Origin: Actinomyces bowdenii
GTDB taxonomy: Bacteria; Actinomycetota; Actinomycetes; Actinomycetales; Actinomycetaceae
Length of the DNA: 64,000 bases
Direction: 5' to 3'
Assembly: GCF_017592395.1 (NCBI RefSeq)
Contig: NZ_JAGFOU010000009.1
Span: forward strand, 1 to 64,000
Notes under the pieces: model-generated
Told to the model about the DNA's origin: nothing
The model's database searches: none
Seen by the model: only the letters and a program-made list of their open reading frames with translations
Part shown: positions 51,836 through 60,208 of the stretch, piece after piece
Numbering within the stretch: position 1 is the stretch's first letter
How the letters are laid out: each line of letters opens with the position of its first letter
Position numbers and translations under genes: made by a program

Positions 51836-52819
51836 TCAGGGCAGGCGGACACGGGCGGTCAATCGCGCCGGCCCGGTGAGCAGCACGCTGGCATCGGGGG
51901 CCAGGGGGTCGGCTCCCACGTGCACGCCCAGCTCTCCGCCGGGCACGAGCAGCCGGTAGTCCTGGGGGGCGGGCCCCGCCTCCTCCCCGCTCCAGATGCT
52001 CAGGGCCACGGCAGCGGCGCAGCATCCCGTCCCGCAGGAGCCGGTCTCCCCCACGCCCCGCTCCAGGATGCGCAGGCGCGCCACGCCGACGCTGCGGCCC
52101 GTCCGCGGGTCGGCCTCCTCGCCCAGGGGGACGACCAGCTCCAGGTTGGTGCCGGCCTCGGGGCGGGGGTCGTAGCGCACCGGCTCGTCGGAGCCGCGCA
52201 GGCCCGCGAAGTCGGCGGCCTCCAGCTCCTCCTCGTCGGCCAGGGCGACGACGGTGTGCGGGTTGGGCATGCGGACGCTCAGGGCCGCCCGGGGCCCTTC
52301 CAGCCCGGGGACGACGACGGCGGTGTCCCACCCCTCCTCCTGGGCCCGCTGGGGATGGGCCAGGCGGGCGGGCCCCATGTCCACCGTCCACAGGTCGCCC
52401 AGGCGGGTGATGGCACGGGCGCCTCCGCGCGTGCCGATGGTCAGGCTCTGCCCGTCGGGGATGGCGGCCAGGCCCTCGGCGTCCAGGACGTGGGCGAAGA
52501 GCCGGGCGGCGTTGCCGCACATCTCGGCCACCGTGCCGTCGGCGTTGTAGTAGTCCATGAACCACTGCGCCTCCGGGACGGCGTCGGCGAAGCCCCGGGC
52601 CCCCGGCAGGGCCTCGGTGCGAACGACGCGCACGAGGCCGTCGGCGCCCACTCCTGCGCGCCGGTCGCAGATCGCGGCGATGTCGTCGGCGCTGAGCGCC
52701 ACCCGGCAGTCGGGGTCGATGAGCAGGAGGAAGTCGTTGAGGGTGGCGTGGCCCTTGAGGAGCTCACGCCCCTGGAGGCCCATGGCGCTGCCCTGGCTGG
52801 GGCCTGAGGTGTCCGGCAT
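51836..52819 (-). CDS. dapF: Diaminopimelate epimerase
   Basis: Interconverts LL- and meso-diaminopimelate for lysine and peptidoglycan. The 327-residue protein starts at ATG 52819. It has VGADGLVRVVR and the first catalytic Cys101 in GTVAEMCGNAARLFAH. The second catalytic Cys, near 262, lies in ERGVGETGSCGTGCCAAAVAL. FMDYYNADG and RMPNPHTVV are further family motifs. A leaderless promoter box precedes it. Confidence 0.94.
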   Translation of the reverse strand: MPDTSGPSQGSAMGLQGRELLKGHATLNDFLLLIDPDCRVALSADDIAAICDRRAGVGADGLVRVVRTEALPGARGFADAVPEAQWFMDYYNADGTVAEMCGNAARLFAHVLDAEGLAAIPDGQSLTIGTRGGARAITRLGDLWTVDMGPARLAHPQRAQEEGWDTAVVVPGLEGPRAALSVRMPNPHTVVALADEEELEAADFAGLRGSDEPVRYDPRPEAGTNLELVVPLGEEADPRTGRSVGVARLRILERGVGETGSCGTGCCAAAVALSIWSGEEAGPAPQDYRLLVPGGELGVHVGADPLAPDASVLLTGPARLTARVRLP

Positions 52820-52826
52820 GGGCCCC

Positions 52827-52832
52827 AGCCTA
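52827..52832 (-). promoter_or_regulatory. TANNNT -10 box (TAGGCT), leaderless start for dapF
   Basis: Minus-strand TAGGCT is seven bases before ATG 52819; same box and spacing as plsC. Confidence 0.5.
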
Positions 52833-52927
52833 AGGGACGGCCGGCCGTCCCCGGCCATCGCCGTCGTGCCCGGGCCGGCTGGGCCCGCCCCGGATGGGGC
52901 CTGCGGGCCTCATCCGGCCCGCGCCTC

Positions 52928-53920
<993 letters not shown>

Positions 53921-54823
53921 TCAGATCTCCGGCAGCAGCGGGCCGACGGCGCTGAGGGCCTGGGTGCAGGCCGACAGGGCGGTGTTGAGGTGGAGGCGCA
54001 GCTGGGAGTTGGTGATGCCCGAGCTCATGTCCATCATGTAGGTGGCCCGCACCCGCGGCCCCACGGGGCTGTCCAGGATGCCCACGGTGGGGAAGAACTT
54101 GTCGCGGTTCCAGTCATTGGCGCTGGCGGCGATCTCGTCGCGCTGGGAGACCGGGGCCGGCTCCTGCCAGTCGCCTGAGACCAGGAGCCAGCCGTCGTGA
54201 CCCTGGGGGATCTCGATGACGAAGGGGAAGTCGTCCCAGGTGCCCAGCAGGCAGGCGTGCCCGTCCTCGTCGTGGCGGCGCACGGAGTAGCCCATGGTGC
54301 CGGTGATGGTGCGCTCGACGCGATCGAGGTCGAGGTCGCCGATCGCCTCGGGCCCGCCGAGGACCCGGCCGGTCCCCGAGGCCCCCTGCGCTCCGAGGAT
54401 GCCGGCGCTCCTGGCGGAGCGCGCCGGGGCCGCCGGGGCCGTGGAGCGCGATGAGGCGGCGGAGGGCGCGGGCTGCGCGCCCCTGGCCCGGCCGGCTCCG
54501 GCGGCCTGCGCGCCGGTGGCGTCCGCGCTGCCGTTCCCGGCCCTCTGGGGGCCAGGTGGGGAGGAGGCCCGCTCAGGGGCGGAGGCGGTACCGGGCCCCA
54601 TGGGATCGGCCGAAGCCTGCGGGGCGCCGCGCCTGCGGGGGTGGGGGCCCGGGCCGCGCCCGGCGGGGGCCTTGGATCCCCGGCCCCTCGGGCCGGCCTG
54701 GGGGCCCGCGGCACCCGCCGGTGGGCACGGGTCGGGGTCCTGCGGGGGCAGGGCACGCTGGTCCCAGCCCTTGCCCAGGAGCCTGAGGATGAAGTCGGTG
54801 AGGCGGTTCTTGCGTCGTGCCAT
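53921..54823 (-). CDS. YbjN domain-containing protein 1
   Basis: A 300-residue protein. A basic start (MARRKNRLTDFILRLLGKGW) precedes about 120 residues of Pro/Ala/Gly-rich linker. The YbjN-type fold (about 160-300) has RTITGTMGYSVRRHDEDGHA, WDDFPFVIEIPQGHDGWLLV and ASANDWNRDKFFPTV. YbjN proteins resemble type III secretion chaperones in fold, and their role in actinobacteria is unknown. It overlaps the second YbjN gene by ATGA-type coupling and abuts miaA. Confidence 0.8.
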   Translation of the reverse strand: MARRKNRLTDFILRLLGKGWDQRALPPQDPDPCPPAGAAGPQAGPRGRGSKAPAGRGPGPHPRRRGAPQASADPMGPGTASAPERASSPPGPQRAGNGSADATGAQAAGAGRARGAQPAPSAASSRSTAPAAPARSARSAGILGAQGASGTGRVLGGPEAIGDLDLDRVERTITGTMGYSVRRHDEDGHACLLGTWDDFPFVIEIPQGHDGWLLVSGDWQEPAPVSQRDEIAASANDWNRDKFFPTVGILDSPVGPRVRATYMMDMSSGITNSQLRLHLNTALSACTQALSAVGPLLPEI

Positions 54824-55284
54824 CAGGGCTCCAGGCTACCGCGCAGCGGGTCGGGGAACTGGTCCTCGGCCTGCCTCATGAGGGCGATGATGAGCCGGCA
54901 CCCGGTGAAGATGAAGTCGGAGAGCTGCTGGTCGGTCATGCCCGCCCCCAGGGGGTAGGTCACCTCGCCGTGGAGGCGCACGACGCCGTTGTCGGAGATG
55001 GTCAGGTAGGCCTTGGGGCCGATGCGCGTGATGTTCCAGTCCTCCACCAGGTCGCGCAGGGCGGCGAGGGACTCGGTCTCGGCGATGCGGTGCCACACGC
55101 CGCGCAGCTGGACGGCTCGCGTGTCCTGGAAGACGACGTGGACGGTCACCAGCCTCCAGGGGATGCCCACGTCCCCCTCGTCGTCGACGAAGTACCTCAG
55201 CCCGAGCTCCTGGACGCAGGCCCGCACCCGCTCGGCGTCAACCGGTGAGGGCGCCGCGGGCACGGGGGCATCGGATCCGGACAT
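54823..55284 (-). CDS. YbjN domain-containing protein 2
   Basis: A 153-residue protein of the same fold as its neighbour without the long linker: CVQELGLRYFVDDEGDVGIP, LVEDWNITRIGPKAYLTISD and LHGEVTYPLGAGMTDQQLSD. The pairing of a long and a short YbjN protein suggests a complex (inference). ATG 55284 has a leaderless-type box and no ribosome site. Confidence 0.8.
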   Translation of the reverse strand: MSGSDAPVPAAPSPVDAERVRACVQELGLRYFVDDEGDVGIPWRLVTVHVVFQDTRAVQLRGVWHRIAETESLAALRDLVEDWNITRIGPKAYLTISDNGVVRLHGEVTYPLGAGMTDQQLSDFIFTGCRLIIALMRQAEDQFPDPLRGSLEP

Positions 55285-55291
55285 GGCGTCC

Positions 55292-55297
55292 AGGGTA
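55292..55297 (-). promoter_or_regulatory. TANNNT -10 box (TACCCT), leaderless start for the YbjN operon
   Basis: Minus-strand TACCCT is seven bases before ATG 55284. Confidence 0.5.
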
Positions 55298-55420
55298 GGC
55301 GGTCAGGGCATCGGCCCGACGGCGCCTCCCGGGGCGCTCCACCATGAGCGCAATGCCCTCCCGCCTGCGCCCCGGTCTGCGCCCCTGCGGGCCCGTGGGC
55401 TCCGGTGCGCCTCCGCCGCG

Positions 55421-55460
55421 GGACGCAGTGGGACGCAGTGGGACACAGCGGGAATAGCAG
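55421..55460. repeat. 10-bp degenerate direct repeat, four copies
   Basis: GGACGCAGTG, GGACGCAGTG, GGACACAGCG, GGAATAGCAG in direct succession, ending 14 bases before a TTGACA hexamer upstream of the DM13 gene. A 10-bp period places every copy on the same DNA face. Confidence 0.75.
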
Positions 55461-55474
55461 CGGTGGGGACTCGG

Positions 55475-55501
55475 TTGACACAGGCGACCCACCCATAGGA
55501 G
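55475..55501 (+). promoter_or_regulatory. Possible promoter of the DM13 gene
   Basis: Perfect TTGACA at 55475-55480; the best -10 match is TAGGAG at 55496-55501 with a short 15-base spacer. Confidence 0.35.
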
Positions 55502-55538
55502 GGATGGGCATGAACACTCTAGATCCATAGGGGATATC

Positions 55539-56111
55539 ATGAAGTTTGCACGTCAGCACCGCCGCCCCCTGCTGATCCTGGGGGCCCTGGGCCTGGTCGT
55601 CCTGGCCGCCGGCCTAGCGGTGTTCAAGCCATGGCTGCTGCTGGTCGACGTCGAGGTCGACGACGAGGTGCCCGTGGTCGCTGCGGCTGCGCCCAGTGCC
55701 CCGGGTGGCGAGGACGGCGCCGCTGACCCCGCTGCCGCCCAGCAGGACCCCGGCGCGGCGGTGGTGGTCTCCAGCGGGACGTTCATCTCCCACGAGCACG
55801 AGACCAGCGGCACGGCCAGCATCGTGCGCCATCCCGATGGCTCCCACCAGCTGGTCCTGGAGGACCTGGAGACCTCCAACGGCCCCGATGTGCGCGTGTG
55901 GCTGAGCGCCGGCCCGGTGGTCGAGGGCAGGGACGGCTGGTTCACCGCGGGCCAGCACGAGCACCTCGATGTCGCCGCCATCAAGGGCAACCGCGGCAAC
56001 CAGGTCTACGACCTGCCCGAGGGCTTCGACCCGTCCTCGTGGCCGACCGTGGACCTGTGGTGCGAGGACTTCAGCGTCTCCTTCGGCGCCGCCGCTCTGG
56101 AGCAGCCCTGA
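55539..56111 (+). CDS. Membrane-anchored DM13 domain protein
   Basis: A 190-residue protein. ATG 55539 follows an AGGGG site. A basic N-terminus and hydrophobic helix (about 11-33, LLILGALGLVVLAAGLAVF) anchor it outside the cell, and an Ala/Pro/Asp-rich linker follows. The DM13 domain (about 75-187) has GTFISHEHETSGTASIV, LEDLETSNGPDVRVWLSAGP, KGNRGNQVYDLPEGFDP and VDLWCEDFSVSFG. The lone Cys in LWCEDF is the conserved DM13 Cys, proposed to take part in redox chemistry. It is convergent with nhaA across a strong hairpin. Confidence 0.88.
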   Translation: MKFARQHRRPLLILGALGLVVLAAGLAVFKPWLLLVDVEVDDEVPVVAAAAPSAPGGEDGAADPAAAQQDPGAAVVVSSGTFISHEHETSGTASIVRHPDGSHQLVLEDLETSNGPDVRVWLSAGPVVEGRDGWFTAGQHEHLDVAAIKGNRGNQVYDLPEGFDPSSWPTVDLWCEDFSVSFGAAALEQP

Positions 56112-56141
56112 TCCGGCCCCTGCGGGCCACCAGTCCCGACC

Positions 56142-56182
56142 GTGCCGCGGTCCCCGGGCCCATCGCCCGGGGACCGCGGCAC
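56142..56182. terminator. Bidirectional terminator between the DM13 gene and nhaA
   Basis: A perfect 18-bp stem (56142-56159 with 56165-56182) around a 5-base loop, followed on the plus side by a TC-rich tract. Confidence 0.85.
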
Positions 56183-56231
56183 TTCCCGTCTCTCGTCCCG
56201 TCTCGTCCCAGTCTCGATCACAGTCCCGTCC

Positions 56232-58097
56232 TCAGCCGGGCTCCTTCTCCCACATCCCGTTGAGCGCCTCGGAGAAGGTCCAGCGGTTGAGCAGGTGCTC
56301 GAATCGCTCACCGTCGATGTAGACCACGGGGCCGCCGCCCTCGGTGAGCCCCTCGACCTCCAGGGCGTCCTTGAGCACCTTGGGCTCATCGATCCCGGAG
56401 TCGATGCGCTCCCACAGGGCGTGGGGATCCAGGCCGGCCTCCTGGGCGGCCCGGGTGATGGTCCTCGGGGTCACCTGCCCGCACAGCCTGGCCAGGGCGT
56501 CGTGGAAGGGCCACAGGCGGGACTTGTCCTGGTGCCTGGCGGCCTCCAGGGCCAGCGCGGCCAGCAGGCTCTCGGGTCCGGAGAGCTTGTGGCGCAGGAC
56601 CAGGCGCACCTGGCCGGCGTCGCGCAGGTGGGCGATGCCGTGGAGGGCCTCCATGAGGCGCCAGCGGTCCTCGTCGCTCATGTCGGCGTAGTTGATGAGC
56701 GTGTGGGGGGCGCGGGGATCCCCCGTGGTCAGGTCCACGCCCTCATCGACGCCGCGGCGCAGCCGCTGGCCCGGTGACGGCGGCAGGGGGCTGAGGTAGT
56801 CCGAGATCCGGAAGATGAGCGCGGCCAGGGCCAGGGCGGCGGCCGAGGCGCACAGCACGCCGATGCGGGCCTGATCGCGCACCGCCTCCTCGTCCAGGGC
56901 GATGCCGGCCACCAGGAGGGAGATGGTGAAGCCCATCCCCGACAGGGCCCCGATGCCCATGATGCGCGGCAGGTCCAGGCCGGGCAGGCGCGATGAGGGC
57001 ACCATGTGCAGCACCAGGGCCGCACCGAGGGTGACCCCCACGAGCTTGCCCAGCACCAGGCCGATGATGACCGCCCAGGTGATGCGCGAGGCGAAAGCGG
57101 CGTCCAGGGACTGCGCACTCAGTGTGACCCCGGCATTGGCCAGGGCGAACAGGGGCACGACGACGTAGTTGACGTAGGGCAGCAGCAGGAAGGACATCCG
57201 CTGGTTCATGGGCATGGAGTAGGCCAGCGCCTCGCGCAGCAGCGCGGCGGTGCCCGGGGCCGGGGACTGCCGGTAGAGCCGGGCGAGCTCACCGGCGCCG
57301 TTGACGTCCTCACTGCGCACGGAGTAGACCGGCAGGAGCATGGCGATGAGGACGCCCGCCAGGGTCGGGTGCACCCCGGAGCGGTGGAGGGCGTACCAGA
57401 TGACCCCGGCCAGGACCAGGTAGAGGGGCGCGCGCCATGCGCCGCAGCGGGCCAGGGCCCACACGCCCGCCAGGCCGAGGGCCGCCACTGCCAGGGCGAT
57501 CAGGTCGAGGGAGGCGGTGTAGAACAGCGCGATGACCACCAGGGCGCCGATGTCGTCGATGACGGCGAAGGCCAGGAGGAACAGGCGCAGGCGCGGGGCC
57601 CGCTTGGGGCCGATGAGCGCCAGCATGCCCAGGGCGAAGGCCGTGTCGGTGGAGATCACCGATCCCCAGGCGCCCAGACCGGGTGTGCCCATGGCGATGA
57701 TGAGGTAGATGAAGGCGGGCACCACCAGGCCCCCCACGGCGGCCGCCGCGGGCAGCAGGGCGCGCCCCGGCAGGCGCATCTCCCCCAGGGTCAAGTCCCT
57801 TCTGACATCGAGGCCCACGAGGAAGAAGAAGACGGTCATCAGCCCCTCGTTGACCCACTCGTGGGCGGTGAGGTCCACGCCCAGGGGGCCGACGCTCAGG
57901 GACAGGCGCGTGCCCCAGAAGGCGTGATAGCTCTCACCGGCATTGGCCCACACCAGGGCCGCGAGCGTGGCCAGGGCCAGCGCCGCGGCGGCGTGGGTCT
58001 CGCTGGTGAGGACGTCCCGCCAGCGGCGGCGACGACGCAGATAGGCGTCAACGGACTCGGCGAGGCTTGCGGAGCCGGACCGTGCAGCAGAGTTCAC
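56232..58097 (-). CDS. nhaA: Na+/H+ antiporter NhaA fused to a thioredoxin-like domain
   Basis: The 621-residue protein starts at GTG 58097 with AGGAGCGCAG directly upstream. The NhaA part (about 25-425) has WVNEGLMTVFFFLVGLDVRR, VISTDTAFALGMLALIGPKR and the ion-binding Asp pair in FAVIDDIGALVVIALFY. LSGMGFTISLLVAGIALDEE lies near its end. A C-terminal domain of about 180 residues has the layout of DsbA-like modules found fused to actinobacterial NhaA, ending GGGPVVYIDGERFEHLLNRW. Its active-site position reads INYADMSDEDRWRL, with no CxxC, so it should be redox-inactive. The antiporter exports sodium in exchange for protons. Confidence 0.9.
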   Translation of the reverse strand: MNSAARSGSASLAESVDAYLRRRRRWRDVLTSETHAAAALALATLAALVWANAGESYHAFWGTRLSLSVGPLGVDLTAHEWVNEGLMTVFFFLVGLDVRRDLTLGEMRLPGRALLPAAAAVGGLVVPAFIYLIIAMGTPGLGAWGSVISTDTAFALGMLALIGPKRAPRLRLFLLAFAVIDDIGALVVIALFYTASLDLIALAVAALGLAGVWALARCGAWRAPLYLVLAGVIWYALHRSGVHPTLAGVLIAMLLPVYSVRSEDVNGAGELARLYRQSPAPGTAALLREALAYSMPMNQRMSFLLLPYVNYVVVPLFALANAGVTLSAQSLDAAFASRITWAVIIGLVLGKLVGVTLGAALVLHMVPSSRLPGLDLPRIMGIGALSGMGFTISLLVAGIALDEEAVRDQARIGVLCASAAALALAALIFRISDYLSPLPPSPGQRLRRGVDEGVDLTTGDPRAPHTLINYADMSDEDRWRLMEALHGIAHLRDAGQVRLVLRHKLSGPESLLAALALEAARHQDKSRLWPFHDALARLCGQVTPRTITRAAQEAGLDPHALWERIDSGIDEPKVLKDALEVEGLTEGGGPVVYIDGERFEHLLNRWTFSEALNGMWEKEPG

Positions 58098-58292
58098 CTG
58101 CGCTCCTTCCTGGCGGACGGCCTGCGGCGTCTGGCAGCGCACCCACCAGCCGCGGCCCGGGACGAGTAGCCATGATGGTAGGCGCTCCGGGACCCCTCAT
58201 GTGGCCGCTCCAGCGCCTGAGCAGGCCCGATCCGCGTGCCCCGCAGCACGCGGCAGTGGTGGCGCTCACCGCCGACGGCGGGCCCGGCCGGC
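58098..58292. other. Intergenic gap between miaB and nhaA
   Basis: A 195-base gap with no supported gene; no clear hairpin or promoter box was identified besides the nhaA ribosome site. Confidence 0.5.
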
Positions 58293-60011
58293 TCAGCGGC
58301 CCCGGCCCGCCGGGGCGCCCACGCGGATGGCCGGCATGCCGATGGCCACCGGCGCGGTGTCGGGCTCCGGGGTGGAGCAGGCCTCGGCCTGCCGGCGCTG
58401 CCAGGCCTCCCCGGCCCGGGTGCGGCGCACCTGGAACAGGGCCGGGCCGTCGTCGAGCCACAGGCGGTCCCCGGGTGATCCCGCGGTGCCGGCGGCGCCC
58501 ACGGGTCCCCCGGCGCCGCACAGGGCCGAGTCGGCGATGAGGTGGTGGGGGGCGCCGTGGGTCACGCGCACGCTGACCATGTCGCCCGGGCGGGGGGCGC
58601 CCCCGGCGTGGTCCCGGGGGTCCAGCCCCGGGGGCAGGGCCAGGTGCACCAGGCGGTTGTCCTCGGCTCGCCCCGAGATCCGGCAGGTCGTGGCATCGCG
58701 GCGCCCCTCCCCCTCGGCCACGAGCACCTCGACGACGCGCCCCTCCTGGGCCGCGTTCTCCTCGTGGGTGATCCGGCGCACGAGCTCGTCCAGGCGGCGG
58801 TAGCGCTCCTTGACGACCTCCAGCGGCACCTGGTCCTGGCGATCCGCCGCGGGCGTCCCCGGGCGCGGGGAGTACTCGAAGGTGAAGGCCGAGGCGAAGC
58901 GGGCCTGCTCGACCACCCGCAGGGTGTCCTCGAAGTCCTCCTCGCTCTCCCCGGGGAAGCCGACGATGATGTCGGTGGTGATGGCCGCGTGGGGCAGGCG
59001 GGCGCGCACCCGCTCCAGGATCCCCAGGAAGCGCTCGGAGCGGTAGGAGCGGCGCATGGCCCGCAGGACGGCGTCGGAGCCGGACTGCAGGGGCATGTGG
59101 AGGCTGGGCATGACCGCGGGGGTGGTGGCCATGGCCTCGATGACGTCGTCGGTGAAGGCCGCCGGGTGGGGGCTGGTGAAGCGCACCCGCTCGATGCCCT
59201 CCACGGCGCCGGCGGCCCGCAGGAGCTTGGCGAAGGCGCCGCGGTCCCCGAAGCCCACGCCGTAGGAGTTGACGTTCTGCCCCAGGAGGGTGACCTCGAT
59301 GGCGCCCTGGGCGGCCACCGCCTCGATCTCGGCCAGGACCTCGCCGGGGCGCCGGTCGCGCTGGCGGCCCCTCAGGGAGGGCACGATGCAGAAGGTGCAG
59401 GTGTTGTTGCAGCCCACGGCCACCGAGACCCAGGCGGCGTAGGCGGACTCGCGGCGGGTGGGCAGGGTGGAGGGGAAGACCTTGAGGGACTCCTCCAGCT
59501 CGACGGCGGCCTCGGCGTTGTGGCGGGCCCGCTCCAGCAGGGCGGGGAGCACATCGAGGTTGTGGGTGCCGAAGACCACGTCCACCCAGGGGGCGCGCTC
59601 GACGATCCCCTGCCCCATCTGCTGGGCCAGGCAGCCGGCCACGGCGATCTGCATGCCGGGGCGCTCGCGCTTGACCGCGGCGAGCTGGCCCAGGTTGCCG
59701 AACAGGCGGTTGGCGGCGTTCTCGCGCACCGAGCAGGTGTTGAGGATGACGACGTCGGCTCCCCCGTCGCCGGCGCGGGTGGCCCGGGCGGCGGCCTCGG
59801 GCACCTCCTCGGCGCGCCGGTATCCGGCGGCCTCCAGAAGGCCGGCCATGCGCTCGGAGTCGTGGACATTCATCTGGCAGCCCAGGGTGCGCACGTGGTA
59901 GGTGCGGGCGGGCCCGCCCGGGCCGCCGGCGGCACGGGCGTCGAGGAGGGGCGCGCTGGCAGCGCCGGGGGCCTGCGGGGCCGGTGGGGCTGCGGAGGGG
60001 GTGATCGTCAT
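58293..60011 (-). CDS. miaB: tRNA-2-methylthio-N6-dimethylallyladenosine synthase MiaB
   Basis: A radical-SAM methylthiotransferase acting on i6A37 made by MiaA. The 572-residue protein starts at ATG 60011. The N-terminal UPF0004 domain has three Fe-S ligands in [30 protein letters not shown] and [10 protein letters not shown]. The radical SAM cluster is [35 protein letters not shown] and [13 protein letters not shown] follow. The TRAM domain is about 410-490. An Ala/Pro/Arg-rich C-terminal tail of about 60 residues is extra. Confidence 0.94.
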   Translation of the reverse strand: MTITPSAAPPAPQAPGAASAPLLDARAAGGPGGPARTYHVRTLGCQMNVHDSERMAGLLEAAGYRRAEEVPEAAARATRAGDGGADVVILNTCSVRENAANRLFGNLGQLAAVKRERPGMQIAVAGCLAQQMGQGIVERAPWVDVVFGTHNLDVLPALLERARHNAEAAVELEESLKVFPSTLPTRRESAYAAWVSVAVGCNNTCTFCIVPSLRGRQRDRRPGEVLAEIEAVAAQGAIEVTLLGQNVNSYGVGFGDRGAFAKLLRAAGAVEGIERVRFTSPHPAAFTDDVIEAMATTPAVMPSLHMPLQSGSDAVLRAMRRSYRSERFLGILERVRARLPHAAITTDIIVGFPGESEEDFEDTLRVVEQARFASAFTFEYSPRPGTPAADRQDQVPLEVVKERYRRLDELVRRITHEENAAQEGRVVEVLVAEGEGRRDATTCRISGRAEDNRLVHLALPPGLDPRDHAGGAPRPGDMVSVRVTHGAPHHLIADSALCGAGGPVGAAGTAGSPGDRLWLDDGPALFQVRRTRAGEAWQRRQAEACSTPEPDTAPVAIGMPAIRVGAPAGRGR

Positions 60012-60019
60012 CGCGCGCG

Positions 60020-60025
60020 ATTCTA
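60020..60025 (-). promoter_or_regulatory. TANNNT -10 box (TAGAAT) before miaB
   Basis: Minus-strand TAGAAT, a good -10, lies eight bases before ATG 60011. It fits a leaderless or very short leader transcript. Confidence 0.45.
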
Positions 60026-60172
60026 GGGCCGCGGGCACGATCAGCCCAGCGGGCCGCCCCACTCGTGACCGGAGGCACGGGCTGCCCGGGACGGCGGGTC
60101 CAGCCCCAGGAGCGCCCGCCGTCCCGGCAGCCACGCTCCCCCACGTGATCCCCGGGCCGGCGGATCTGCGTT

Positions 60173-60178
60173 TATGAT
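60173..60178 (+). promoter_or_regulatory. Candidate -10 box of gcvP (TATGAT)
   Basis: TATGAT, one base from consensus, 30 bases before ATG 60209. No clear -35 and no glycine riboswitch are visible upstream. Confidence 0.45.
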
Positions 60179-60208
60179 GACAGGCGTCTCATGACCCCGG
60201 AGGTTCTC

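Noticed and set aside
60012-60208. Glycine riboswitch before gcvP
   Set aside because: No tandem aptamer pattern or conserved cores; the leader is too short if TATGAT at 60173 is the -10.
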